DNA of 34,751 nucleotides from Bacteroidaceae bacterium (GCA_017530735.1 JAFXMB010000085.1:1-34751), one strand, 5' to 3'; numbered from the stretch's first letter, positions 1-8,861 are shown. Translations and numbers: made by a program. Notes: generated by a model from the sequence alone, not told the origin.

Positions 1-104
1 ACACTGATATATCAGCCGGTCGTGGTAGCAGGGCTTCATCCAGTCCCAGGCCTTGCCAGCAGTCTGGATGCTGTCGAGTTGCGGGGTGTCGGCATAGTCG
101 AGGG
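1..104. other. Foreign or rearranged fragment joined to rpe
   Basis: This stretch does not continue the Rpe protein that starts at 287. On the minus strand a different frame is open through it and reads like ordinary protein, for example TLDYADTPQLDSIQ followed by AGKAWDWMKPCYHDRL. I do not recognise the family. The bases CTCGAC near the join could encode the Leu-Asp that normally follows Lys-Pro in Rpe, so the join may have formed through short shared sequence. It may be an assembly chimera at a contig end or a real rearrangement; the sequence alone cannot decide. Confidence 0.5.
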
Positions 105-287
105 TTTCGTGCAGTACTCGGCCACATATTTCAAAACAGGAAAACCGAACGAAATGTTCGGTACAAATACTCCGTCCATGATATCAAGATGGAGCATATC
201 CGCCTGGCTGCGGTTGATCATCTCAAGATCCTTGCGCAAGTCACCGAAATCGGCCGACAGAAGCGAGGGGGCTACAATTGTGCTCAT
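102..287 (-). pseudogene. rpe: Ribulose-phosphate 3-epimerase, N-terminal fragment
   Basis: Rpe interconverts D-ribulose 5-phosphate and D-xylulose 5-phosphate in the cytosolic pentose phosphate pathway. The first 62 residues match the family: APSLLSADF at the start (substrate-binding Ser), then HLDIMDGVFVPNISFGFPVL, which carries the metal-binding His and Asp and the PNISFG loop. After Lys-Pro the family continues Leu-Asp-Val-His-Leu-Met-Ile. Here it reads Ser-Thr-Met-Pro and meets a stop near base 36, so the remaining 150 or so residues are missing. The break is abrupt near base 102, not gradual divergence. In Bacteroidales rpe often lies downstream of fmt, which agrees with fmt on the same strand here. 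The gene is either broken in the genome or the window edge is a misassembly. Confidence 0.85.
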
Positions 288-327
288 AGTTCTAAATTAA
301 GAATTGAATCCAACCCGGATTCAGCCA

Positions 328-335
328 CAAAAGTA
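328..335 (-). promoter_or_regulatory. Possible -7 element for rpe
   Basis: On the minus strand this reads TACTTTTG, an exact match to the Bacteroidota -7 consensus TAnnTTTG, 41 bases upstream of the rpe ATG and just after the stop of the small ORF at 343. No clear TTTG was seen at the usual -33 distance, so it is only a candidate. Confidence 0.35.
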
Positions 336-342
336 GTCAATA

Positions 343-486
343 TTATGCCACATTACACATCTCTGCCGCGAATTTGCGGAGAAAATCAAGTGTCTTATGT
401 GCCGGCTGACCGTAAGAACCGCTTCTGACGGCTGCGCGGATAAGGTTTTCAGAAAGATAAGAAGAAGTAGTAGAAGTCTGATCCAT
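343..486 (-). CDS. Small uncharacterised protein, 47 residues
   Basis: An ATG at 484-486 opens a 47-codon frame ending in TAA at 343-345. The N-terminus is Ser/Thr-rich (MDQTSTTSSYLSENLIRAAV), followed by RSGSYGQPAHKTLDFLRKFA and a short tail AEMCNVA. The frame fills most of the gap between the sigma-factor gene and rpe. The second half looks like an amphipathic helix with Leu, Phe and basic residues, typical of a folded small protein and not of random translation. It has no signal peptide or membrane segment, so it is probably cytosolic. I recall similar short Bacteroides proteins with a 'SGSYGxP...L.F...FA' pattern, but this is memory, not a search result. Function unknown. Its own promoter is not obvious. 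Confidence 0.6.
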   Translation of the reverse strand: MDQTSTTSSYLSENLIRAAVRSGSYGQPAHKTLDFLRKFAAEMCNVA

Positions 487-585
487 AGGCGTCCTTAATT
501 ACGTTCACCTATAAAACGCAAACCTCTGAAAAATAGTATGTAATGAGGAAAGATTTTTCAGAAAACTTTCCCGATGGGCCATCAG

Positions 586-1182
586 TTATACTGCAAGCGA
601 CAATGCAATGCCGTTATCGACCGACATCTTGCGGATGTTGATGAGGGCATAACGCATACGACCCAGTGCGGTATTGATGGATACGCCGGTGATATCGGCT
701 ATCTCCTTGAAACTGAGATCCTGATAGTAGCGCATGAAAACAACCTCACGCTGATTGTCGGGCAGAGCATCGACCAGACGGCGCACGTCACGCAGTGTCT
801 GCTCGTTGATCATTGTGTCCTCTACGTTGGATTCGGCCAGACTGGCATCGTTCAGCAGGTCATACTCCTGAGCATCGTTGCTGACGGTGTTCTCATTCTT
901 ATCCTGGCGGAAATAGTCAATGATGAGGTTATGGGCTATACGGGTAAGCCATGCGCCGAATTTGCCGGTGCTGGTGTAACTGCCCTTCTGGAGAGTTACT
1001 ATAGCTTTTACGAATGTATCCTGGAAGATGTCATCGGCAAGGTCGCGATTGCGTACAACAAAGTTGATGTACGAATACAACTTGTCCTGATAACGTGATA
1101 AAAGGGTATCGAACGCCTTTGTGTTTCCGTTAGAATAGAGCGCTACCAACTGGTCGTCGGTGAGCTGAATTAAATTCTGCAT
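586..1182 (-). CDS. ECF-type RNA polymerase sigma factor (198 aa)
   Basis: This is a sigma-70 family protein of the extracytoplasmic-function group, which has only regions 2 and 4. Region 2 covers about residues 20-95 (AFDTLLSRYQDKLYSYI, then DLADDIFQDTFVKAI and the DNA-melting part TRIAHNLIIDYFR). Region 4 covers about 135-185 (LPDNQREVVFMRYYQDLSFK, then EIADITGVSINTALGRMRYA, the helix-turn-helix that reads the -35 region). An acidic linker separates them. There is no anti-sigma gene next to it, so it may act constitutively or be controlled another way. The gene stands alone between fmt and a small ORF and has a good promoter of its own. Sigma family membership is certain; the regulon is unknown. 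Confidence 0.93.
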   Translation of the reverse strand: MQNLIQLTDDQLVALYSNGNTKAFDTLLSRYQDKLYSYINFVVRNRDLADDIFQDTFVKAIVTLQKGSYTSTGKFGAWLTRIAHNLIIDYFRQDKNENTVSNDAQEYDLLNDASLAESNVEDTMINEQTLRDVRRLVDALPDNQREVVFMRYYQDLSFKEIADITGVSINTALGRMRYALINIRKMSVDNGIALSLAV

Positions 1183-1266
1183 TACTTCTTCTTTACTTGG
1201 TTTCTAGGAGTAAAGTTCAGTCTATAGGCAGTTCGGTTTTAGTTGATAATTGTGTTATTGTGGGGA

Positions 1267-1299
1267 CAAAGATAATGTGAATATTTCTTAATTCGCAAA
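1267..1299 (-). promoter_or_regulatory. Promoter of the sigma-factor gene
   Basis: On the minus strand TTTG (1296-1299) is followed after 21 bases by TATCTTTG (1267-1274), an exact TAnnTTTG -7 box. This is the housekeeping promoter type of Bacteroidota. It lies about 85 bases upstream of the sigma-factor ATG. Confidence 0.65.
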
Positions 1300-1322
1300 C
1301 AAAATGTCATTTTTAACACTTT

Positions 1323-2291
1323 CTAGGCGAAAAAACAGCCGTCTGAAAGGTCATTTCCGCAAAGAAATGAGCACACCGGCATACGTTTTTTTCCGGCCAC
1401 CTGAACCTCATCCAGACGTATTGCGCCATCGGCGGTATAAACCTCAAGGAAGCGTTTCCCGTCACAACGGATGGTACCGGGTTTCTCAGTCATATCGACC
1501 GACACGGGAGTGGCTGAATAGATCTTGAAATCCTGCTCACGGCCATCAGCCGAGCGGAGTACGGTCCATGCGGCGGGATACGGGGAAAGGCCGCGGATAA
1601 AATCGTTGACCTTAGCGGTAGGCTGGTTACAGTCTATGCGGCAGGTCTCCTTGAAGATCTTGGGTGCAGGGCGCAGTTCACTGACAGGTATGGAATCCTG
1701 GGGGATGGGCTTGACGCGGTCTGCGATGATATCATCAAGGGTGCGTACGGTAAGACTGGCCCCCAGTTCCATGAGTTTGTCATGGACGGTGCCGGCATTG
1801 TCGGTGGGCAGAATGGGAATACTCTCCTTATATATAATATCACCCGTATCTATTTCATGCTTGAGGAAGAAGGTGGTCACACCAGTCTCCTTGTCACCGT
1901 TGATGATGGCCCAGTTGATGGGGGCGGCACCGCGGTACTGAGGCAGCAGCGAACCGTGGAGGTTGAAAGTACCCAGACGGGGCATGTTCCAGACAATTTC
2001 GGGAAGCATACGGAATGCCACCACAATCTGCAGGTCAGCCTTAAGGGCCGATAACTGCTCAATGAAGGCGGGATCCTTAAGTTTCTCCGGCTGCAGCACA
2101 GGTATACCCTGCTCTACGGCATACTTCTTTACAGGACTGCTCTGAAGCACGCTGCCGTGACGTCCCATGGGTTTATCTGGCATGGTTACGACACCTATTA
2201 TATTATAACCGTCCTCAACGAGTCGGCGCAGGGTGAACTCCGCAAACTCGGGAGTGCCCATGAATACTATTCTGAGGTCTTTCTTATCCAT
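1323..2291 (-). CDS. fmt: Methionyl-tRNA formyltransferase
   Basis: Fmt formylates Met-tRNA(fMet) with 10-formyltetrahydrofolate, making the initiator tRNA for translation. The 322 residues match the usual length. The N-terminal formyltransferase domain begins RIVFMGTPEFAEFTLRRLV. The catalytic segment is FNLHGSLLPQYRGAAPINWA at about residues 108-127, with the preceding Asn and the His, and Asp in HEIDTGDI at about 145. The C-terminal OB-like tRNA-binding domain covers about 210-322 (RGLSPYPAAWT). The ATG at 2291 begins 9 bases after the clc stop, so it is the last gene of the long minus-strand series. Its terminal residues CGNDLSDGCFFA are slightly unusual but within family variation. Confidence 0.97.
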   Translation of the reverse strand: MDKKDLRIVFMGTPEFAEFTLRRLVEDGYNIIGVVTMPDKPMGRHGSVLQSSPVKKYAVEQGIPVLQPEKLKDPAFIEQLSALKADLQIVVAFRMLPEIVWNMPRLGTFNLHGSLLPQYRGAAPINWAIINGDKETGVTTFFLKHEIDTGDIIYKESIPILPTDNAGTVHDKLMELGASLTVRTLDDIIADRVKPIPQDSIPVSELRPAPKIFKETCRIDCNQPTAKVNDFIRGLSPYPAAWTVLRSADGREQDFKIYSATPVSVDMTEKPGTIRCDGKRFLEVYTADGAIRLDEVQVAGKKRMPVCSFLCGNDLSDGCFFA

Positions 2292-2300
2292 TACAAAAAA

Positions 2301-4100
2301 TTACTCTTCAGAGAGTTCAAGCAATACGTTACGGTAAGAGTTAAAGATCTTGGACTTGGAAACAAAGCCCACATAACGACCTTCCTCATCCTCGACAGGA
2401 AGATTCCAGGCTCCGGTCTCATCAAACTTTTTCATGACCGTCTCCATGGGATCCTTGACCGACAGACGGGCGGGCGGCAGTTCCATGAGTTTCTGTACAT
2501 TGAACCGATGATACAACTCCTGACGGAACATAATGTTACGGATGCTCTCCATATTGACAACTCCCACCAGGCAGTCATTTTCATCGACCACGGGGAAAAG
2601 GTTGCGTTTGGATCGTGCAATAACGTTTACCAGCTGACCCAGGTCCATATCGGGACGGACCTTAAGGAACTCTTTCTCAATGAGGTTGTCCATACTCATG
2701 AGCAGCAGTACGGACTGATCCTTATGGTGTGTCATGAGTTCTCCCTTCTGTGCCAGACGCATGGAGTAGATGGAGTGTGACTGGAAAAGTTTGATGGTGA
2801 GATATGACATGACCGATACCATCATGAGCGGCAGGAACATGGAGTAGCCGCCGGTAAGTTCGGCTATCAGGAACACACCCGTAAGCGGGGCGAACATGAC
2901 ACCCGACATAAGTCCGGCCATGCCCAACAGGGCAAAGTTCTGGACGGAGATATCGGCCCCGGGTGACAGACGGTTGATAATGGTGCCGTAGATGAACCCG
3001 GTCAGACAGCCCAGGAACAGGCTGGGTGCAAATATACCGCCACATCCGCCTCCCGCATTGGTAGCGGTCGATGCAAACACCTTGGTCAATACCACCAGCG
3101 TCAGATAGAGCAGTATGTTACCGCCGTAGAACAGAGAGCCTTCCATGACCTTCTCAGGGTTCTCATTAACATTGAGCAGCATGCCGATGGTATCATAACC
3201 CTCACCGAACAGTGACGGGAAGAGGAATATGAGTACGCTCAGCACAATGGCTCCTATGATGAACTTGACCCATGGGTTGATGAATCTCTTGAACCAGGTT
3301 TCAAACCAGTGCATGGTCTGCGAGAAATAGAGCGACACCAATCCGCAGGCTATTCCCAGCAGCAGGGCATGGGGTATGCGCGACAGATCGAATCCGTGTT
3401 CAGATACAAAGTGGAACATGGAATCGGTCCCCGTAAAGACATATGATATGGTAGCGGCGGTTACCGATGATACCAACAGCGGCAGCAGCGAGCCCATGCT
3501 CAGGTCAAACATCAGCACCTCAAGCACAAACACCAGGCCTGCGATGGGAGCCTTGAAGATACCCGCAATGGCGCCGGCCGAACCGCAGCCCACCAGCAGC
3601 ATCAGCGTGCGGTGCTCCATCTTGAACATACGTCCTATGTTGGAGCCGATGGCCGATCCGGTAAGCACGATAGGAGACTCGGCACCGACCGATCCGCCCA
3701 TACCGATGGTGATGGCACTGGCAATGACCGATGAGTACATGTTGTGAGGCTTGATGCGTCCGTTCTTCTTGGAGAGTGCATAAAGTATCTTGGTGACACC
3801 GTGACCTATGTCATCACGGACGATATAACGGATGAACAGTCCGGACAGAAGGATACCTATGACCGGATAAAGCAGAAGGCTGTAGTTCTCATGACTGATA
3901 ATGAGATGCCCTGATATAAAACCGTGAATGACTGAAATCAGGTACTTGAGCACCAATGCGGCAAACGCGGTGAACACGCCCACCACCAGACTGAGCAGCA
4001 GGATGAACTGACGCTCACTGATATGATCCTTGCGCCACAGGTTGAACTTGTTGAGCAGGGACTCAGTCTGTCTCTCCATTTCATCAGTTTTCTCTTTCAT
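2301..4100 (-). CDS. CLC-family chloride channel/transporter with CBS pair
   Basis: This 599-residue membrane protein has the CLC fold (about residues 30-445, many hydrophobic helices) and two C-terminal CBS domains (about 480-525 and 545-590) that usually bind adenine nucleotides and modulate transport. The helix F motif GAESP at 139-143 keeps the gating glutamate (Glu141). Helix N reads GIFAPS at 355-360. The helix D motif is GHGV near 99-102 where E. coli ClcA has GSGIP, so His replaces the chloride-coordinating Ser; this variant occurs in many CBS-carrying bacterial CLCs. Glu194 (VLEVL) sits where antiporters carry their internal proton glutamate, which favours a chloride/proton exchanger, but this is inference. 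Its ATG shares one base with the tsaC stop (TAATG). Confidence 0.93.
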   Translation of the reverse strand: MKEKTDEMERQTESLLNKFNLWRKDHISERQFILLLSLVVGVFTAFAALVLKYLISVIHGFISGHLIISHENYSLLLYPVIGILLSGLFIRYIVRDDIGHGVTKILYALSKKNGRIKPHNMYSSVIASAITIGMGGSVGAESPIVLTGSAIGSNIGRMFKMEHRTLMLLVGCGSAGAIAGIFKAPIAGLVFVLEVLMFDLSMGSLLPLLVSSVTAATISYVFTGTDSMFHFVSEHGFDLSRIPHALLLGIACGLVSLYFSQTMHWFETWFKRFINPWVKFIIGAIVLSVLIFLFPSLFGEGYDTIGMLLNVNENPEKVMEGSLFYGGNILLYLTLVVLTKVFASTATNAGGGCGGIFAPSLFLGCLTGFIYGTIINRLSPGADISVQNFALLGMAGLMSGVMFAPLTGVFLIAELTGGYSMFLPLMMVSVMSYLTIKLFQSHSIYSMRLAQKGELMTHHKDQSVLLLMSMDNLIEKEFLKVRPDMDLGQLVNVIARSKRNLFPVVDENDCLVGVVNMESIRNIMFRQELYHRFNVQKLMELPPARLSVKDPMETVMKKFDETGAWNLPVEDEEGRYVGFVSKSKIFNSYRNVLLELSEE

Positions 4101-4672
4101 TACTCTCTGATTACTTTTACCAATCCGCCCGAACCCAGTTTGATTATGCCCGATGCAACCGAACGGGTCTGTTCTGTCTGGCGGTATTCAACAATATAAT
4201 CCACTCCGGCACGGATCTCATCAGAAATCTCACTGAAGTTGGCCGGCGAAGGCTGGCCGCTGATATTGGCCGATGTGGACACCACTGCCCCACCCATACG
4301 GCGGCACAGTTCCTGTGAGAACTCCTCTCTGGTAACGCGGATACCCGCACTTCCATCCTCTGCAATCAGTTCCGGAGCCATATGACGTACGTTGTCATAA
4401 ATGATGGTAAGAGGTTTCTCAGCCAGATCCATCAGGTCATACGCCACGTCGGGGATGTCAGGGACATAATAGCCAAGCTTGGCATCGGAGTCAATGAGCG
4501 ACAGCATGGATTTGCTGTCAGAGCGGCGTTTGAGTTCAAAGATACGGCGTACGGCAGCCGAATTGGAGGCATCACACCCAATTCCCCAGATGGTATCCGT
4601 TGGATAAAGGATTATTCCGCCTTCACGCATCACCTGCACGGCACGCTTGACATCTTCAATATACTCTTTCAT
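4100..4672 (-). CDS. tsaC: Threonylcarbamoyl-AMP synthase (Sua5/YrdC family)
   Basis: This enzyme makes L-threonylcarbamoyladenylate from threonine, bicarbonate and ATP, the first step of the t6A37 tRNA modification needed for accurate decoding of ANN codons. The 190-residue protein is a YrdC domain alone, without the extra Sua5 C-terminal domain. Visible motifs are the nucleotide-binding start GGIILYPTDTIWGIGCDA (about 18-35), the basic segment KRRSDSKSMLSLI (about 48-60) and STSANISGQPSP near 132-143, all typical. It sits between prfC and clc with one-base start/stop overlaps on both sides (TGATG and TAATG), so it is probably translated by coupling. The neighbourhood with prfC and fmt gives it a translation-related context. 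Confidence 0.92.
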   Translation of the reverse strand: MKEYIEDVKRAVQVMREGGIILYPTDTIWGIGCDASNSAAVRRIFELKRRSDSKSMLSLIDSDAKLGYYVPDIPDVAYDLMDLAEKPLTIIYDNVRHMAPELIAEDGSAGIRVTREEFSQELCRRMGGAVVSTSANISGQPSPANFSEISDEIRAGVDYIVEYRQTEQTRSVASGIIKLGSGGLVKVIRE

Positions 4673-6240
4673 CAGAACTCACTTGTAAAGTGGAACTTAA
4701 TATGCTTAAAGTCTATCTGGGCCATCTGCAGCACATAGCCGCTGTCGGCCAGGAACACGTCACGGCCCTCCATATCGGTGGCCATGAACTGATACTTGCG
4801 TTTCTTGAATGCCTCCAGTTCAGCCTCATCGTCGCTCTCAATCCAGCAGGCCTTGTACAGACTTGCGGGCTCCCAACGGCACAGGGCGTTGTACTCATGC
4901 TCCAGACGGTACTGAATGACCTCAAACTGAAGCTGACCTACGGTGCCGATGAGTTTACGGCCGTTGAACTGGTTGATGAACATCTGAGCCACGCCCTCAC
5001 CCATCAACTGGTCAATACCCTTGGCCAACTGCTTGGCACGCATGGGATCAGCGTTCTCAATATACTTGAACATCTCAGGCGAGAAACTGGGCAGACCCTT
5101 GAAGTGAAGTTTCTCACCCTGAGTCAGGGTATCGCCGATCTTGAAGTTTCCGGTATCGGGAAGGCCGATGATATCGCCCGGCCAGGCCTCCTCGATGGTG
5201 CTCTTGCGCTGAGCCATGAACTGGGTTGGCGATGAGAATCGGAATGTCTTGTCCAACCTTACATGATAGTAGGGCTCGTTACGCTGGAACTTACCCGAGC
5301 AGACCTTACAGAACGCAACTGATGAGCGGTGGTTGGGATCGATGTTGGCGGTTATCTTAAAGATGAATCCGGTGAACTTGCTGTCCTCGGGCTCCACCAT
5401 ACGCTCCAGGGCCTGTGTGGGACGCGGGCTGGGTGCAATCTGAACAAAGCAGTTAAGCAGTTCCTGCACACCGAAATTGTTGAGGGCCGAACCAAAGAAT
5501 ACAGGTGCCAACTCACCGCTCAGATACTGGCTGCGGTCAAAAGGCTCGTATACGCCGTCTATAAGTTCCAGGTCGGAGCGCAATTTGGCAGCCTCACGCT
5601 CACCTACGTGAGCCTCAAGGTCAGCGCTGTTGATATCGACATTGACCTTCTCTGTCACCTTCTGCTTATCGGGGGTAAAGAGGTCTAGTTTCTGTTCGTA
5701 AATGTTGTACACACCCTTGAAACGGGCACCCTTCTCAATAGGCCAGCTCAGGGGGCGTACATGTATCTGGAGTTCCTCCTCAAGTTCATCAAGCAAATCA
5801 AACGGGTCATTACCCTCACGGTCCAACTTGTTTACGAACACAATCACCGGAGTCTTGCGCATACGGCACACCTCCATGAGGCGGCGGGTCTGCAGCTCAA
5901 CACCCTTGGCACTGTCAATCACGATGATGACGCTGTCTACGGCGGTGAGCGTACGGAACGTATCCTCGGCAAAGTCCTGGTGACCCGGGGTGTCCAGAAT
6001 GTTTATCTTGTAACCTTCATAATCAAACTCCATTACCGATGTGGTGACCGAGATACCACGCTGTTTCTCTATATCCATCCAGTCCGATGTAGCTGTCTTG
6101 CGAATCTTATTGGACTTGACGGCTCCGGCAACCTGTATCTGGCCGCCGAACAGCAGGAATTTCTCGGTAAGTGTGGTCTTACCGGCATCAGGGTGCGATA
6201 CTATCGCAAATGTTCTTCGTCTGTTAATCTCTTCAATCAT
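4672..6240 (-). CDS. prfC: Peptide chain release factor 3
   Basis: RF3 is a GTPase that removes RF1 and RF2 from the ribosome after peptide release. The 522 residues match the family length. GTP-binding motifs are in order: G1 HPDAGKTTL (16-24), the switch II motif [13 protein letters not shown] near 80-92 and [10 protein letters not shown] near 136-145 (G4). The SA(K) loop lies further on as [15 protein letters not shown] near 247-261. The C-terminal half covers domains II and III, ending [12 protein letters not shown]. It is a complete gene with ATG start 4 bases after the DUF4924 stop and a TGATG overlap with tsaC. RF3 is closely related to EF-G, but the [14 protein letters not shown]-type P-loop and gene length separate it clearly. 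Confidence 0.97.
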   Translation of the reverse strand: MIEEINRRRTFAIVSHPDAGKTTLTEKFLLFGGQIQVAGAVKSNKIRKTATSDWMDIEKQRGISVTTSVMEFDYEGYKINILDTPGHQDFAEDTFRTLTAVDSVIIVIDSAKGVELQTRRLMEVCRMRKTPVIVFVNKLDREGNDPFDLLDELEEELQIHVRPLSWPIEKGARFKGVYNIYEQKLDLFTPDKQKVTEKVNVDINSADLEAHVGEREAAKLRSDLELIDGVYEPFDRSQYLSGELAPVFFGSALNNFGVQELLNCFVQIAPSPRPTQALERMVEPEDSKFTGFIFKITANIDPNHRSSVAFCKVCSGKFQRNEPYYHVRLDKTFRFSSPTQFMAQRKSTIEEAWPGDIIGLPDTGNFKIGDTLTQGEKLHFKGLPSFSPEMFKYIENADPMRAKQLAKGIDQLMGEGVAQMFINQFNGRKLIGTVGQLQFEVIQYRLEHEYNALCRWEPASLYKACWIESDDEAELEAFKKRKYQFMATDMEGRDVFLADSGYVLQMAQIDFKHIKFHFTSEF

Positions 6241-6244
6241 AATA

Positions 6245-6790
6245 TTACTCTAAATCCAAAGTGCCCTCCTTATCCTCACGGTAGAGCACTGCCAGCTTTC
6301 CTATGAAAGCCGATACGGCCTTGACGGCCTGTGCGGTTGACGCGCTGACCTCCTTACCCTGTACACGGAGCAGCCATACCCCGTAGAGCATATTGAAACA
6401 GTCACGCAACTCTTCATTTTCAGTACTGTGGTTCTTAGCCCGGAACTCGACGATGAACGGCAGCGCCTTGTAGTACAGGTCCTTGTACTCAGGCTGTTTG
6501 TGTGAGTTAAGCAGACGCTGATGCAGGTCCTCCAAAAGAATGAGTACGTTCTCATTGATCTGAAGATGACCTTGGGTGGTCTTACCCTCGGAACGCATCA
6601 TTTCAATCAGGTCATCATACCACTGCTTCCATTCACGGCACTCTTCATCGCTGCGTCCGCTGGCCTTTATGACAGCGTCATACAGACGGTCACTATCCAG
6701 CCCGGCAGCACGTATCATATCCTCTACCTGCCACATGTAGAGCAGGTATTCGGCTATATTCTTTTCTCTGAGTTCTTTCTGAACAAACAT
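6245..6790 (-). CDS. DUF4924 family protein
   Basis: A 181-residue soluble protein of a family I recognise as DUF4924, found in Bacteroidota and without known function. It is almost entirely helical: an N-terminal helix [20 protein letters not shown], a middle [20 protein letters not shown] segment, and a segment with [21 protein letters not shown] that is well conserved in such proteins. It has no signal peptide, membrane segment or recognisable catalytic motif, so it is probably cytosolic. It starts one base after the LysE-family gene stops and ends 4 bases before prfC begins, so it is co-transcribed with them. A link to translation is possible from its position but unproven. Confidence 0.8.
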   Translation of the reverse strand: MFVQKELREKNIAEYLLYMWQVEDMIRAAGLDSDRLYDAVIKASGRSDEECREWKQWYDDLIEMMRSEGKTTQGHLQINENVLILLEDLHQRLLNSHKQPEYKDLYYKALPFIVEFRAKNHSTENEELRDCFNMLYGVWLLRVQGKEVSASTAQAVKAVSAFIGKLAVLYREDKEGTLDLE

Positions 6791-6791
6791 C

Positions 6792-7439
6792 TTACAGTTT
6801 CAAAAGTATTGAAGTGCACCACGCCACCGCGGCCACTATAAGTATGGATCCCAGTACCCTGTTGATTATCCAAAGTCCGCGCAGATCAAAACGGTTGCGC
6901 AGTTTGTTTATCAGGGTTGACAGGGTGAACCACCAGCAAACATCGCCCAAAAGGACGAACAGGTATGTCTGCATCTTCAGCGCCGTATCAAAATCATCGA
7001 CCGGAAGTGAGAAGAAGGCAAACAGTCCCATGTAGAAAAAGACCACCAGAGGATTCACTATCGCTACCGCGAAGCCTGTGACCATTATCTGCCACAGCGA
7101 ATCCTTGCGGACCTTAACCTCCTTTGATGCCGCAAGGGGGTTGTTCCTTACTGTCGTGATGCCGAATATAAGCAGCAGAGCGCAGCCCAGCAACTTGACC
7201 GCCAGGGATATCGTAGGGTCCTCAAGATAACCGAGAACCAACGACAGGCACATCATGGTGATCATGATGTATACAGCATCGCTTATTGACACTCCAAGGC
7301 CGGTAAGAAATCCTTTCCACCGGCCCTTGTTAAGTGTTCTCTGTATGACAAGCACCCCCGACGGTCCTGTCGGGGCTGCTGCCAGAAATCCTATTGCCAT
7401 GCCTTTGAGGACTATCTCAAAGACGGATATGTCAATCAT
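6792..7439 (-). CDS. LysE-family (RhtB-type) export protein
   Basis: A 215-residue inner-membrane protein of the LysE/RhtB superfamily, which exports amino acids or related small molecules. It has about six membrane helices. The family signature is near the N-terminus: GFLAAAPTGPSGVLVIQRTL, corresponding to the PGP motif region, then GFLTGLGVSISDAVYI. A second hydrophobic block follows after the basic loop EVKVRKDSLWQ. I chose the ATG at 7437-7439 (MIDISVFEIV) because it overlaps the DUF5723 stop as ATGATTGA; a longer reading from 7469 would add ten hydrophilic residues and overlap 38 bases. The substrate cannot be told. Confidence 0.85.
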   Translation of the reverse strand: MIDISVFEIVLKGMAIGFLAAAPTGPSGVLVIQRTLNKGRWKGFLTGLGVSISDAVYIMITMMCLSLVLGYLEDPTISLAVKLLGCALLLIFGITTVRNNPLAASKEVKVRKDSLWQIMVTGFAVAIVNPLVVFFYMGLFAFFSLPVDDFDTALKMQTYLFVLLGDVCWWFTLSTLINKLRNRFDLRGLWIINRVLGSILIVAAVAWCTSILLKL

Positions 7440-8841
7440 CAAGTTTATCGCGTTTCTTTCCGAATGCAAAGTTAAGACCTAAACTGAAATTAAGACCAAA
7501 ATCATGCAACGGAATGAACTGCGGATTGAAATCAGCCTTAAGACGATCAACGGCAACAAAGAAGTTTATGCCTCCGGGATGCAGATTGACAAGTAATCCC
7601 ATTGATGATCCCATACTTGAGACAGAAGCGTTACCGCTCAAGTCAAACCACCCGCAAGGTGACAGGGTGATAGATGTACGGGACTCGGTGTAAGGCCACA
7701 GGCCTGCACGGTATGTGAGCAGTTCACCGAATGAAATCCACTGGGCAAAAGGCAGTGCATACTCTGCACCCAGCCTGAGGGTAGTGTTGAGTGTAACCTT
7801 CTCCTTCTGGTTGGCTGCACCGGACTGGTGCATCTTGACCATATCGTTGAAATCGTCAGAAATCTGATCCATTGTCTCATCCTCATTGTCTCCGCTGACA
7901 TCGTAGTTATTGAATCCCTCGAACTCAACATACTCGTTGTTGTTGGTGGCAAAGGTATTCATGTTGGCCCAGCCTATGAAACCAAGGTCTGTGATGGCGG
8001 CCGATACCTTCAGTCCGTCAACGATGTCCTTGAAATCATACTCGGCACCAAGGTCAACGGCAAAGCCGTGACTCTGTGGAACCTTGAAACTGAATCCGTC
8101 AATGCCGTCAAAGGTATTATCCTCAGGATCAAGCTTGTACTCTGCGCCGGGAACGGATGCCTTGATGGTACCGTTGGACTTTACAAGCCACTCATCATCG
8201 TGCAGCTTGGCATCGATCTCATTTACGGTGACATCGGCATAAGCGATACCCTCCAGGAACTTGAGGCCCAGACCTACGGTGAGGCGGTCACCTATCTTGT
8301 GTGAATGGGTAAGTGAAGCCTCAAGGTAAGAGATGGTATTGATGTTGATGTTCTCAATCAGATAATCACCTTCAGCAAGACTGGCCTTCATGAAACCGAA
8401 CAGTTCCTTGGGAAGATTAATCTGCTCGTTGTTCCTGAGTTTGAGGTTGAATGTGGTGAAACCGTTCTTGCCGCCCACACCCAGAGCCAGAATATCCATG
8501 TTGAGACCGACGTTGAACTGGGCTGCCTTGGGCATACCGTCCAGGAATGTCTGGGCGTCAATGTCAGGGCTCATGAACGTGGTCAGCATGCCGGGTTTGG
8601 ACGTTGACTCAAAGAGGAAGTTTGAAAGACCTACCGAACTGGAGGCATCGACCTGAATGTTACTCAAACCCGGGATAGCCAGGAATACGGGTCGGTCAGG
8701 AGCGAATGCCGGGTTCAACTGGTAACGCTGGCTGAATCCCTCAAGGAAATAAGAGGAACTTGCACTCTGTGCAGATGCTGCTATAGTCATCAGCAGCATT
8801 GATGCTGCCAAGAATGATTTTTTGATGATATTCTTTTTCAT
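7432..8841 (-). CDS. DUF5723 family outer-membrane-type protein
   Basis: A 469-residue secreted protein. Residues 1-24 form a signal peptide (MKKNIIKKSFLAASMLLMTI, cut after ASA). The mature part contains many alternating hydrophobic strands (for example INFFVAVDRLKADF, and the last strand FGLNFSLGLNFAFG), which suggests an outer-membrane beta barrel, like PorV-type or DUF5723 proteins. The mature start YFLEGFSQRYQLNPAFAP, where a Phe/Tyr-rich segment precedes 'NPAFAP', is typical of this Bacteroidota group. The protein ends in basic KKRDKLDD, so the last strand is not at the very C-terminus. It begins 20 bases after the 1000-residue lipoprotein gene, and the two look like one functional unit. 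Function unknown. Confidence 0.8.
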   Translation of the reverse strand: MKKNIIKKSFLAASMLLMTIAASAQSASSSYFLEGFSQRYQLNPAFAPDRPVFLAIPGLSNIQVDASSSVGLSNFLFESTSKPGMLTTFMSPDIDAQTFLDGMPKAAQFNVGLNMDILALGVGGKNGFTTFNLKLRNNEQINLPKELFGFMKASLAEGDYLIENININTISYLEASLTHSHKIGDRLTVGLGLKFLEGIAYADVTVNEIDAKLHDDEWLVKSNGTIKASVPGAEYKLDPEDNTFDGIDGFSFKVPQSHGFAVDLGAEYDFKDIVDGLKVSAAITDLGFIGWANMNTFATNNNEYVEFEGFNNYDVSGDNEDETMDQISDDFNDMVKMHQSGAANQKEKVTLNTTLRLGAEYALPFAQWISFGELLTYRAGLWPYTESRTSITLSPCGWFDLSGNASVSSMGSSMGLLVNLHPGGINFFVAVDRLKADFNPQFIPLHDFGLNFSLGLNFAFGKKRDKLDD

Positions 8842-8861
8842 AACGTTATCTGTTTAGAGTG

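Noticed and set aside
574-1098. 174-codon plus-strand frame
   Set aside because: Lies opposite the sigma-factor gene, whose domains are clear; no recognisable protein features.
2157-2780. 207-codon plus-strand open frame across the fmt/clc junction
   Set aside because: It is opposite two well-supported genes (fmt and clc) and its translation has no family-like motifs; open only because of the codon usage of the real strand.
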